This document shows positions 1-5,405 of a DNA stretch of 5,535 bases, in pieces. How positions within the stretch are numbered: the stretch's first letter is position 1; each line of letters starts with the position of its first letter. Under the pieces are notes generated by a model. The model saw nothing but the letters and a program-made list of their open reading frames with translations, was not told the origin of the DNA and searched no databases. Position numbers and translations under genes: made by a program. This stretch comes from Planctomycetota bacterium (GTDB lineage: Bacteria; Planctomycetota; Phycisphaerae; WQYP01): positions 1 to 5,535 of the forward strand of contig JAKAZF010000231.1 in assembly GCA_021826605.1 (NCBI GenBank), written 5' to 3'.

Positions 1-72
1 GCCTACGACCCAGGAATGCAAGCTGTAGAAATGATAGCAAGCGCACGACCCTTTTTCATCCTGCGCGGGTGA
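1..72 (+). CDS. C-terminal end of an unidentified protein (partial, runs off the left edge)
   Basis: Frame 1 is open from the window edge to a TGA at 70-72. It gives 23 residues that begin AYDPGMQAVEM and end FFILRG. The mix of residues and codons looks like a genuine protein end, but I do not recognise the family and no domain can be named from so short a piece. If real, the gene is convergent with arsS, and the spacer from 73 to 395 lies between the two 3' ends. Two things limit confidence. Another plus frame is also open here, and the opposite strand carries a short ATG reading frame (MKKGRALAII...) that stops after 18 codons. Confidence 0.4.
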   Translation, partial: AYDPGMQAVEMIASARPFFILRG

Positions 73-102
73 GGCTTGGCATCATGGGAGACTAACTTCA
101 AT

Positions 103-116
103 CTCCAAACTCCAAA
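103..116 (+). repeat. CTCCAAA tandem heptamer (2 copies)
   Basis: Two exact adjacent copies of CTCCAAA occur at 103-109 and 110-116, followed by a degenerate ATCC. A related tract, CTCCCAAACTCC, lies at 239-250, directly before the second GTAACC array. Each repeat cluster in the spacer thus pairs a CTCCAAA-like tract with a GGTTAC/GTAACC tract. This suggests one repeat family rather than chance. Confidence 0.6.
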
Positions 117-124
117 ATCCTCGT

Positions 125-144
125 CCAACCCGGTGGTGGGTTGG
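125..144. repeat. perfect 7-bp inverted repeat (hairpin)
   Basis: CCAACCC (125-131), loop GGTGGT, GGGTTGG (138-144). The stem is perfect and GC-rich, with a 6-nt loop. No T-run follows on either strand, so it is not a standard intrinsic terminator. Its position between convergent genes would still suit RNA 3'-end formation or stabilisation. Confidence 0.6.
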
Positions 145-152
145 CGGGCCGA

Positions 153-179
153 GGTTACGGGTTACGGGGGACAGGTTAC
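153..179 (+). repeat. GGTTACG heptamer array, left arm
   Basis: GGTTAC occurs at 153, 160 and 174. All are in the same 7-nt phase, and the missing slot at 167 is occupied by the degenerate GGGGAC. The array is complementary to the GTAACC array at 254-281, so the two could pair across a loop of about 75 nt, or each could represent an independent repeat insertion. Confidence 0.65.
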
Positions 180-253
180 AGGGAGCGGGCAGGTTTACCC
201 TGGCGGGCAGAATAGGAGAGCGGCGACGCTTCCAGAAACTCCCAAACTCCTCT

Positions 254-281
254 GTAACCCGTAACCTGTAACCCGTAACCC
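254..281 (+). repeat. GTAACCC heptamer array, right arm
   Basis: Four uninterrupted units start at 254, 261, 268 and 275: GTAACCC, GTAACCT, GTAACCC, GTAACCC. The only variation is in the seventh base. It is the reverse complement of the array at 153-179 and forms the right arm of a large interrupted inverted repeat. Similar short tandem heptanucleotide repeats are known from cyanobacteria (STRR elements); no relationship to those is claimed. Confidence 0.7.
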
Positions 282-318
282 CGTCCGCCCCGGCGGCACT
301 AGATCAACCACCGGATTA

Positions 319-395
319 TCATCCGATGCTCTGTCCACCACAGACGCAACGCTTGTGGCCGCAATTCAGGCAACGAAATTCTGGTCCTGATGCCT
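319..395 (-). other. zinc-ribbon-like reading frame just after arsS (-1 frame)
   Basis: On the minus strand, in the -1 frame relative to arsS, codons 384 to 322 read PEFRCLNCGHKRCVCGGQSIG, ending in TGA TAA (321-316). The C-x2-C-G-H-x2-C-x-C spacing resembles a zinc ribbon or knuckle. There is no ATG, GTG or TTG start close upstream in this frame. Translation would need a -1 slip near the arsS stop, where ACGGGGTAA allows slippage on G4. Other possibilities are a remnant of a decayed gene, an indel in the assembly, or chance. I see no basis for naming it. Confidence 0.25.
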
Positions 396-1415
396 TTACC
401 CCGTCGCTCCCTGCACGTTTTGACCGGCTTGAGCTTCGCCCGCGACCAGGCTGCCGCCGCAGGATGAGCCTGCGCCGGCGGTGCAGCCGAAGCAATGGGC
501 ACCGGTGGCGATTTGGCGGGTTAGAAAAGCGGCGGGATCAAAATCCCGGATATGGCCCGCGTTGGCCGGCAGTTTCAGGGCGTAATTGAAATCACAATCG
601 TAAAGGGTGCCGTCCCAGCCGACATGTAACTGATGGCGGCACATAAGTTCATTGAGTGTGGAAGAATTAAAAGTCCGTTCCAGCAGGTCCTGATATTTTT
701 CCGCGTAACCCTGCCGCTGCAAATCATGCTGAAATCGCCCTATGGGCAGGTTGGTAATGGTATAAAGTTTGGTAAAGCGTATGCCGAAATGCGTTCCAAG
801 TTCCTTGCGATATGCCGCCTCCAGTGCTGATTGCTCCGGCGGCAGAGACGGGCCGCCGGGGTTATACACCAGATCCAGTGCCAGATCCTCACGCGATCCA
901 TATCCCAGGGCATTGAGGCGCTGGATAACCGCCACGCTTTCCTGATAAACATGTTTGCCCCGCTGCCGATCCACATTGGTTTCCAGGTAGCAGGGCAGCG
1001 AGGCCACCAGATGCACACGACGATGCGCATAAAATTCAGGTAAATCGGTGAAGCCCTCTTCCAGCATAATGGTCAGGTTGGTGCGAACCATCACGTCCAA
1101 TCCCTGCGCGATGGCAGCATCGACAAAGCGCCGAAAATTCGGGTTCATTTCCGGTGCTCCACCGGTTATATCAAGGGTTGCGGCCTGGGCTTTTTTCGCA
1201 GCCTTGAGCACAAGTTCCATGGTTTCCCAGCTCATTTCCTCAGTGCGTTTAGGCGAAGATTCAACATGGCAATGATGGCAGGCCAGATTGCATTTTAATC
1301 CCACGTTCACCTGCACCGTGCGAATACTTAATCCCGTAAATTCCCCCACACCCGCAGCGCGCAGGCGCTGGTCAAAGCGATTTTCCGGAGGTGTGTTGAG
1401 AATGGATAAATTCAT
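396..1415 (-). CDS. arsS: arsenosugar biosynthesis radical SAM protein ArsS
   Basis: This 339-residue radical SAM enzyme matches the ArsS family. Family members transfer the 5'-deoxyadenosyl group of S-adenosylmethionine to dimethylarsenite, giving the nucleoside precursor of arsenosugars; the site is cytosolic. The [4Fe-4S] motif CxxxCxxC is at Cys42, Cys46 and Cys49 (CNLACHHC), and a GGAPE SAM-binding motif is at 85-89. The C-terminal half carries further cysteines at 259, 274, 308, 311 and 319. These include the family hallmark HCFGCTAGAGSSCGG (307-321), likely an auxiliary cluster or thiol site. Some relatives are annotated as selenoproteins; here Cys319 is encoded by TGC, so this is a cysteine form. 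The ATG start follows AAGGA with a 7-nt spacer. The gene is last in an operon, 58 nt after arsM. The tail after residue 321 has no conserved feature I recognise. The assignment is firm; activity is inferred from family. Confidence 0.93.
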   Translation of the reverse strand: MNLSILNTPPENRFDQRLRAAGVGEFTGLSIRTVQVNVGLKCNLACHHCHVESSPKRTEEMSWETMELVLKAAKKAQAATLDITGGAPEMNPNFRRFVDAAIAQGLDVMVRTNLTIMLEEGFTDLPEFYAHRRVHLVASLPCYLETNVDRQRGKHVYQESVAVIQRLNALGYGSREDLALDLVYNPGGPSLPPEQSALEAAYRKELGTHFGIRFTKLYTITNLPIGRFQHDLQRQGYAEKYQDLLERTFNSSTLNELMCRHQLHVGWDGTLYDCDFNYALKLPANAGHIRDFDPAAFLTRQIATGAHCFGCTAGAGSSCGGSLVAGEAQAGQNVQGATG

Positions 1416-1422
1416 TAAATAA

Positions 1423-1427
1423 TCCTT
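1423..1427 (-). promoter_or_regulatory. ribosome binding site of arsS
   Basis: AAGGA sits 7 nt before the ATG at 1415-1413. It lies directly after the second in-frame TGA (1431-1429) that would end an arsM readthrough product, so even an extended ArsM would stop before the arsS start. Confidence 0.75.
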
Positions 1428-1428
1428 T

Positions 1429-1476
1429 TCAGCAGGTCGCGGCGTTGGAGCAAGCGTAACAGCAACTCACCCATCA
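1429..1476 (-). other. possible TGA readthrough (Sec?) extension of arsM, Cys-rich
   Basis: After the arsM TGA (1476-1474) the same frame continues for 14 codons, WVSCCYACSNAATC, to a second TGA (1431-1429). Four of the 14 residues are cysteine, and they directly follow the annotated C-terminus SCTTDGCC, which already ends in a double cysteine. If the first TGA were decoded as selenocysteine, the tail would read CC-U-WVSCC. No strong bacterial SECIS hairpin is evident. The best stem I find is GTTG/CAAC closing a 15-nt interior. Plain termination remains the default reading. Confidence 0.25.
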
Positions 1477-2640
1477 GCAGCAGCCATCGGTGGTGCAGGA
1501 AGATGAGGCGTCGGTTGTGGCGTTGTAATCCAGGCCTTTCGTCTGTCGCGGATTGCGAATCGCAGCGCCTTTGCACCCAAACGGCAGCGCCTCGGCCACG
1601 GGAACTTCCTGCCGCGGTTGAATACCAAATAGGTCTCTGGCATACGGCCCATCCGCATTGGTCATGATGCGGAACGTCTTGTCACACACCGCCATGCGCC
1701 TGGCCCGGACAAACACATGCCCGTCATCATCCACCACCTGCTTCCAGGGTCCGGCGTAAACCAGGGCCTGATTGCGTTCCAGGCAGGGTCCCTGCTTACC
1801 CTTGTGGGCTACCACCGTAACACTGCGAAATTCAATGCCATTGACGGTCCGCCAAGGAACTGAATCCCGTTTGGCTAATTGAATTCCAAAGAATCCGGCC
1901 CGCTCAAAAGCCTCCACGAAAGCATCCTCACGCCAGGCCCCGCTGATGCACCCCGACCATAACTGCGGATCATTCCGCAAGTCTTCCGGGACATCCTCAT
2001 CACTGACAATATCGCTGATGGCAACCCGCCCGCCCATCCGCAGAACTCGGAACATTTCCGAAAACAACCGCGCTTTGTCCCCCGGTCGAACCAAATTCAG
2101 CACACAGTTGGAAACTATTACATCCACCGATTCATCCGCTACCAGCGGATGTTGCCGGCGCTGTATTTCCTGATGCGCCTGCAAAGCCTGCAATTCCGCG
2201 ATCCCGGTCACAGGATTTCTGCGCAAAAAAGTTTCGGTATCAGCAAGATCCAATTGCAAATCCTGAATCATACCCTTGCGAAACTCGATATTGTCATACC
2301 CCATGGCCTGGGCCACCGCAGCCTTATTCCCCCGGGCCAGCGACAGCATTTCATCATTCATATCCACACCGATGACCCGCCCCTGCGGTCCCACCACCTG
2401 CGCCGCTATAAAGCATATTTTGCCGCCACCGGAGCCTAGATCAAGGACTGTTTCACCGGAACGGAGAAATTGTGACGGATCACCGCAACCGTAATCACGG
2501 TCCAGAACTTCCTGCGGAATTATCTTCAGATATTTTGGATCATAGGATACAGGGCAGCAGAGGCTCTCCTGTTTTTCCAGTGCCGCCAGGGAATACGTTT
2601 GCCTCACCGACTGCTCGACACTGGTCATGGTAACGGACAT
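1474..2640 (-). CDS. arsM: arsenite S-adenosylmethionine methyltransferase ArsM
   Basis: This 388-residue class I SAM methyltransferase converts trivalent arsenic to methylated species in the cytosol; its dimethyl product is the ArsS substrate. The SAM-binding motif I is ETVLDLGSGGGKICFIAAQ (63-81), followed by the acidic GVDMNDEML (91-99). The ArsM-type cysteines are present: Cys28-Cys29 (LCCPVSYDPKYL), Cys179 (SNCVLNL) and Cys231 (SGCISGA). Also typical is DYGCGDPS (49-56) before motif I. A C-terminal domain (about 272-375), with DDDGHVFVRARRMAVCDKTFR, and a Cys-rich end (SCTTDGCC) follow. The family is commonly 240-400 residues, and this is a long form. The ATG is preceded by AAGGAG with an 8-nt spacer. 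It is the middle gene of the operon, 32 nt after the transporter and 58 nt before arsS. The stop is TGA, and the unusual Cys-rich frame beyond it is described separately. Confidence 0.93.
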   Translation of the reverse strand: MSVTMTSVEQSVRQTYSLAALEKQESLCCPVSYDPKYLKIIPQEVLDRDYGCGDPSQFLRSGETVLDLGSGGGKICFIAAQVVGPQGRVIGVDMNDEMLSLARGNKAAVAQAMGYDNIEFRKGMIQDLQLDLADTETFLRRNPVTGIAELQALQAHQEIQRRQHPLVADESVDVIVSNCVLNLVRPGDKARLFSEMFRVLRMGGRVAISDIVSDEDVPEDLRNDPQLWSGCISGAWREDAFVEAFERAGFFGIQLAKRDSVPWRTVNGIEFRSVTVVAHKGKQGPCLERNQALVYAGPWKQVVDDDGHVFVRARRMAVCDKTFRIMTNADGPYARDLFGIQPRQEVPVAEALPFGCKGAAIRNPRQTKGLDYNATTDASSSCTTDGCC

Positions 2641-2648
2641 AAACTCAA

Positions 2649-2654
2649 CTCCTT
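2649..2654 (-). promoter_or_regulatory. ribosome binding site of arsM
   Basis: AAGGAG lies 8 nt before the ATG at 2640-2638, within the 32-nt gap after the transporter stop. The strong match supports the first methionine rather than Met5 as the start. Confidence 0.8.
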
Positions 2655-2672
2655 GATTGACTACAGCGCCCT

Positions 2673-3935
2673 TCAGTGCTTAAGGTCACAGCGCGCTGTT
2701 TCCGGCAAATAGATGCCTGTGATTATAGCAGCAATGACGCTGGCAATGGCAACTACCGCAAAAGCCGCTCCCAGACCGGCTTTGGCGTCGATAACCGGCA
2801 GGAAAAAAGCCCCCGATGCCGCGCCAATGCGGGAAAATGCTGTAGCACTGCCCTGTCCGGACGCCCGCAACCGGGTCGGGAAAACTTCTGCCGCGACAAT
2901 CCATGTGGTGGTATTGGGCCCCGCATTGATAAAAATCTGGATACCGGCAAACATCGCCAGGAGCGCAAATTTGTTGATCCCCGCACCCGCGACGGCCAAA
3001 ATTGTAAATAGCACCGCCATACCGATAAAGCCGATGATCTGAAGCTGCCTTCGCCCGAATCGGTCAATGGTATAGTACGCAACCGCAAACCCCAGCAAGG
3101 TAAATATAGATAATCCGCAGGTACTTAAAACCACAGCGTTGGAACCGCCGACGTGCAGTTGCAGAAGCACGGTCGGGATCAGAAGACCAATGCCATAAAC
3201 CGGCAGATCCATCAGGAACCATGGCAGCAGCGCCGCCAGAGTTGTAGTGCGGTAACTGCGGCTCAAGAGCGTCCTGAAAGGCAGAGGCTCCAGCGATTGC
3301 GAACTTTTCCAGCAATGAGATTCCGGCAGGCAGCGGGTCCGAATGACCACCAAAGCAATAATCGCGGGTATTGCACCGGACGCCAGCATGAGCCGCCATC
3401 CCAGTGTCGGTGGAACCACGGACAGCAGGGTCCAGCCCACCAGGCCGCAAGCCAAGGCCCCAAAGCCCCATCCACAGAATGCTAACGTCATCCGGGCACC
3501 ACGGTCATGGCTGGAACTGACATCGGCTACATAGGTCGAACCAATCGGATAACCGGCACCAATGCCAATGCCCATCAGCAATCGCATGATAATTAATTCC
3601 GGCGCATTGGCGGCAAAGCTGGATAACAGGGCAAAAGCCGCAATCATGCACATATTTAAAATCATCACAGGGCGGCGGCCCATAATGTCGGCTAGCCTGC
3701 CTAGCGTCGCACCCCCAATTAACATGCCCAGAAAGGTGGCCGCCAATACCAGCCCCACAGCTATCGACCCAAGCTGGAAAGCCGGTTTAATTTCTATCAG
3801 GGCGATGGCGACCATAAAATTGTTATAGCCGGATAAAAACAGTCCGAGGAATGCGATAAGCATAATTGAGCTAACATCGCACCCCGGCCCGGAGCCTTCG
3901 GCGCATGATTGATCTTTTGATTGTTCGGACGCCAT
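2673..3935 (-). CDS. MFS transporter of the arsM-arsS operon
   Basis: This is a 12-helix major facilitator superfamily permease of the inner membrane, 420 residues from the chosen start. Counting from the upstream ATG at 3998, the motifs are: GRLADIMGRR (100-109, loop between helices 2 and 3), RLLMGIGIGAGYPIGSTYVADV (139-160, helix 4), LPESHCW (224-230), DRFGRR (312-317, loop 8/9), EVFPTRLRASGQG (371-383) and LPETA (431-435). This set recalls the sugar-porter, phosphate and SV2-like branches of the superfamily. The start at 3935 (residue 22) is preferred because AAGGGG lies 8 nt upstream. The ATG at 3998 has no ribosome site, and its extra 21 residues look non-coding. Co-transcription with arsM and arsS suggests export or uptake of arsenic, phosphate or arsenate, or an organoarsenical. 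The substrate is not determinable here. It is not ArsB, Acr3 or ArsP. Confidence 0.88.
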   Translation of the reverse strand: MASEQSKDQSCAEGSGPGCDVSSIMLIAFLGLFLSGYNNFMVAIALIEIKPAFQLGSIAVGLVLAATFLGMLIGGATLGRLADIMGRRPVMILNMCMIAAFALLSSFAANAPELIIMRLLMGIGIGAGYPIGSTYVADVSSSHDRGARMTLAFCGWGFGALACGLVGWTLLSVVPPTLGWRLMLASGAIPAIIALVVIRTRCLPESHCWKSSQSLEPLPFRTLLSRSYRTTTLAALLPWFLMDLPVYGIGLLIPTVLLQLHVGGSNAVVLSTCGLSIFTLLGFAVAYYTIDRFGRRQLQIIGFIGMAVLFTILAVAGAGINKFALLAMFAGIQIFINAGPNTTTWIVAAEVFPTRLRASGQGSATAFSRIGAASGAFFLPVIDAKAGLGAAFAVVAIASVIAAIITGIYLPETARCDLKH

Positions 3936-3943
3936 CAAGATTA

Positions 3944-3949
3944 CCCCTT
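3944..3949 (-). promoter_or_regulatory. ribosome binding site deciding the MFS start
   Basis: AAGGGG is followed by 8 nt (TAATCTTG) and the ATG at 3935-3933. The alternative ATG at 3998-3996 is preceded by TAATTTTCCGTA, which has no purine-rich site. Confidence 0.6.
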
Positions 3950-4020
3950 GTCCATATCCCAGAACATTTAACTTCCCAATTATTTTGTCACAGTTCATTA
4001 CGGAAAATTAGCGGCGCCCG

Positions 4021-4055
4021 GATGCGAACATCGCATCTACGCAGGATATCGATGC
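4021..4055 (-). promoter_or_regulatory. alternative hairpins in the operon leader
   Basis: On the minus strand, segment A GCATC (4055-4051), segment B GATGCGA (4037-4031) and segment C TCGCATC (4027-4021) occur in order. B pairs perfectly with C (7 bp, 3-nt loop) or, less stably, with A (5 bp). This mutually exclusive arrangement is typical of attenuator or switch leaders, but a short U-run appears only further on (about 4010-4007). Function is inferred, not shown. Confidence 0.3.
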
Positions 4056-4201
4056 CGTGGGCGCACAAAGCAATCAACCGCTCAAAAGGCGATGAAGGAT
4101 CGCTTTTAACCAGTCAGGTGGACTGCTGTTTCATGGCTCACGACATTCATAGCGCAAGTTAGTCTCAATGCCGCGCTGATTCTTACACGTCACCCTGATA
4201 A

Positions 4202-4232
4202 ATTATAGCACCCCGGCATCAAAATTCAGCAA
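4202..4232 (-). promoter_or_regulatory. extended -10 promoter for the MFS-arsM-arsS operon
   Basis: The minus strand reads TGCTATAAT at 4210-4202: a perfect -10 hexamer with the TGn extension. A weak -35 (TTGCTG, 4232-4227) lies 19 nt upstream, which an extended -10 tolerates. The predicted start is near 4195. No ArsR-type operator pattern is visible around it. This looks like a housekeeping sigma-70 promoter rather than an ECF promoter. Confidence 0.55.
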
Positions 4233-4424
4233 ACACTATTTCAGCGGGAGGAATTACCATAGAAATACAGGACACGAATAACGTCACTGAGACATTTTAC
4301 CACACAATCGCAGTTGCGGGGTGCCGGGCGGTAAGGTTGCGGCGTACCGGTTCCGGCGGTGTCCAGCCATGCAACGGGATAAACAAGCACCGGCCAAGGC
4401 AGGCAACGACCAAGGCGATCGCGG

Positions 4425-4455
4425 AACAAAGCGGTTGTACCGCTGATCGTCAGCG
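4425..4455 (-). terminator. candidate weak terminator after the anti-sigma gene
   Basis: Two overlapping inverted repeats sit at the end of the gene. CGCTGA-TCG-TCAGCG (4441-4455) spans the stop codon. AGCGGT-TGT-ACCGCT (4430-4444) is followed on the minus strand by TTGTT. They share bases and so are alternatives. The T-run is imperfect, so termination may be partial. It would separate the sigma unit from the arsenic operon. Confidence 0.35.
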
Positions 4456-4716
4456 AATCAGCTTTTTGAGCCTTTCACGAGACTGGGGCGAAAGCGCGCC
4501 ATTTTCTGAGGTTTTGGTGCCGGCATTGCGGAAGGCCAATTGGCGGGCGGCCTTGTCCAACAGAGCAAATTGCCGATCCATTAATCGGCAACCGGCGCAA
4601 ATTATGAGATGCACCGCGAGTGTCATGCGATCCCAGTGGCTCAACTGGCCGTCGCGCCGGCGGCAGGACATTTCCGCAGCCGCCCGGCAATTCAGTATTT
4701 TTGGAAGTTTTAACAT
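4450..4716 (-). CDS. zinc-finger (ZAS/zf-HC2) anti-sigma factor, soluble
   Basis: This 88-residue protein carries the anti-sigma zinc-finger motif H-x3-C-x2-C at His36, Cys40 and Cys43 (HLIICAGC), with Cys10 (NCRAAAEMS) as the likely fourth ligand. Known proteins of this type bind the partner ECF sigma factor and hold it inactive, and the zinc-thiolate site can release it on oxidation or metal stress. There is no membrane helix; the C-terminal half is short, polar and basic, so it should act in the cytosol. It starts 3 nt after the sigma stop, with AAGGA (4724-4728) inside the end of the sigma gene, which implies coupled translation and balanced amounts. The partner is inferred from this adjacency. 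What signal it senses cannot be read from sequence. Confidence 0.8.
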   Translation of the reverse strand: MLKLPKILNCRAAAEMSCRRRDGQLSHWDRMTLAVHLIICAGCRLMDRQFALLDKAARQLAFRNAGTKTSENGALSPQSRERLKKLIR

Positions 4717-4719
4717 CCG

Positions 4720-5376
4720 CTAATCCTTCACCGCACCGGCGTGCCCAACACCTTTTTTCTCCAGGCAATCGCGCAACCGCAGACGCGCACGATGCAGCAA
4801 CACGTAGAGATTGGTCGAAGTGACGCTTAATGTCTTACACACCACGTCAGAATTCTGTTCATCCATGACGCTTAAAATAAATGCCTGCCGCTGCGTTTCC
4901 GGCAACGCCTCCATGCAGCGCTGCAGCATGGGCAGCACTTCTGATTCGATGGCCGAATCCTCCGGATTTATTTGCCAGCGGCGCGGAAATTTTTTCCATT
5001 TGCCGAAGCGCGAAAACATCCCATCCACGGCTTCATCGTCGGGAAGCGTGTCTGTGGCATGACGTTCCTGTCGGCGGAAATGGTCCATAATTTTGTGTTT
5101 TAAGATTCCCACCAGCCAGGTGGAGAATTCACACTGTCCTTTGAAGTTCTCTTTTCCCTTCAAGGCGGCAAGAAATGTTTCCTGCACCAACTCTTCGCAA
5201 TTGGCCCGGTCCGCCACTCGCAGGCGCGCATAGCGGAAAAGCAGATCCCCATACTGATCCACCCACAATTCGGCCGACGGACATTTATCCGCCTGCGGTT
5301 GATCCAGGTGTGTTAGCTCTTCAATACCCAATGGGCGCTCCGAAATACGGCCGACGAAATTATTTGTCAGGCACAC
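4720..5376 (-). CDS. ECF-type RNA polymerase sigma factor
   Basis: This extracytoplasmic-function sigma factor of up to 218 residues directs RNA polymerase to stress-response promoters. Region 2 spans about 36-105: LWVDQYGDLLFRYARLRV, then ELVQETFLAAL (core binding and -10 melting), then TWLVGILKHKIMDHFRR (-10 recognition). A family-typical linker (FSRFGKWKKFPRRW, 121-134) leads to region 4 (about 148-205), with LPETQRQAF and the recognition-helix area TSTNLYVLLHRARLRLRDCLE. It lacks regions 1 and 3, as ECF factors do. The GTG at 5376 has no clear ribosome site. A TTG at 5331, giving 203 residues, has GGAG 6 nt upstream and a better family-like N-terminus, so the true start may be there. It is paired with the anti-sigma gene 3 nt downstream. 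An ECF promoter match upstream suggests autoregulation. The ECF subgroup number is not assigned. Confidence 0.9.
   Translation of the reverse strand: MCLTNNFVGRISERPLGIEELTHLDQPQADKCPSAELWVDQYGDLLFRYARLRVADRANCEELVQETFLAALKGKENFKGQCEFSTWLVGILKHKIMDHFRRQERHATDTLPDDEAVDGMFSRFGKWKKFPRRWQINPEDSAIESEVLPMLQRCMEALPETQRQAFILSVMDEQNSDVVCKTLSVTSTNLYVLLHRARLRLRDCLEKKGVGHAGAVKD
5338..5341 (-). promoter_or_regulatory. ribosome binding site favouring an internal TTG start for the sigma gene
   Basis: GGAG (5341-5338) is 6 nt upstream of TTG (5331-5329). The outer GTG (5376-5374) is preceded by GATGCGAAA, with no Shine-Dalgarno match. Using TTG removes 15 residues (MCLTNNFVGRISERP) that have no counterpart in conserved region 2. 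Confidence 0.45.
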
Positions 5377-5405
5377 TTTCGCATCGAATTACAATACCCC
5401 GGTTT

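Larger units (their letters stand above)
73..395. other. gene-free convergent spacer with heptamer repeats
   Basis: No convincing coding sequence lies in this 323-bp spacer. It contains CTCCAAA-type repeats (103-116, 236-250), a perfect hairpin (125-144), a GGTTACG heptamer array (153-179), its complementary array (254-281), and a short CGGAT-TATC-ATCCG inverted repeat (312-325). The reading frame starting at 76 is made of the repeat tract itself and looks non-coding. The end nearest arsS also holds the zinc-ribbon-like frame described separately. Confidence 0.7.
3936..4195 (-). promoter_or_regulatory. long structured 5' leader of the MFS-arsM-arsS operon
   Basis: If transcription starts near 4195 from the extended -10 promoter, a leader of about 260 nt precedes the transporter start. 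It contains three inverted repeats: CAGTC-AGGTG-GACTG (4111-4125), AAAGGCGAT-GAAGG-ATCGCTTTT (4085-4107, imperfect) and GATGCGA-ACA-TCGCATC (4021-4037, perfect 7 bp). In the minus-strand RNA the middle one is followed by CUUUU. I recognise no known riboswitch class. No complete conventional gene is present: the longest suggestive frame is interrupted by a TGA. Confidence 0.4.

Noticed and set aside
76..264. 62-codon plus-strand frame in the left spacer
   Set aside because: Its sequence is the heptamer repeat tract read as codons, low in complexity and with no ribosome site.
101..281. CRISPR array
   Set aside because: Repeats are 7 nt long and contiguous without spacers, and no cas gene is present.
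460..462. Selenocysteine in the ArsS C-terminal motif
   Set aside because: Some ArsS relatives are annotated as selenoproteins, but the Cys in SSCGG is encoded by TGC here, not TGA.
2676..3828. Several long open frames on both strands overlapping the MFS gene
   Set aside because: They are out-of-frame shadows of the transporter; none shows a domain or start signal of its own.
4142..4163. Second ECF promoter (AAC-N15-CGTG) upstream of the MFS gene
   Set aside because: The spacing is one short and the -10 is incomplete; a much better extended -10 promoter lies just upstream.
4180..4260. ArsR operator near the operon promoter
   Set aside because: No ATA-n2-CAA-n6-TTG-n2-TAT type dyad is visible around the promoter and no arsR gene is in the window.
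4241..4429. 62-codon minus-strand frame between the anti-sigma gene and the operon promoter
   Set aside because: It opens with TTG, has no ribosome site and has an odd Pro/Trp/Cys-rich composition. It begins in the candidate terminator and ends just before the promoter. It looks like open spacer.
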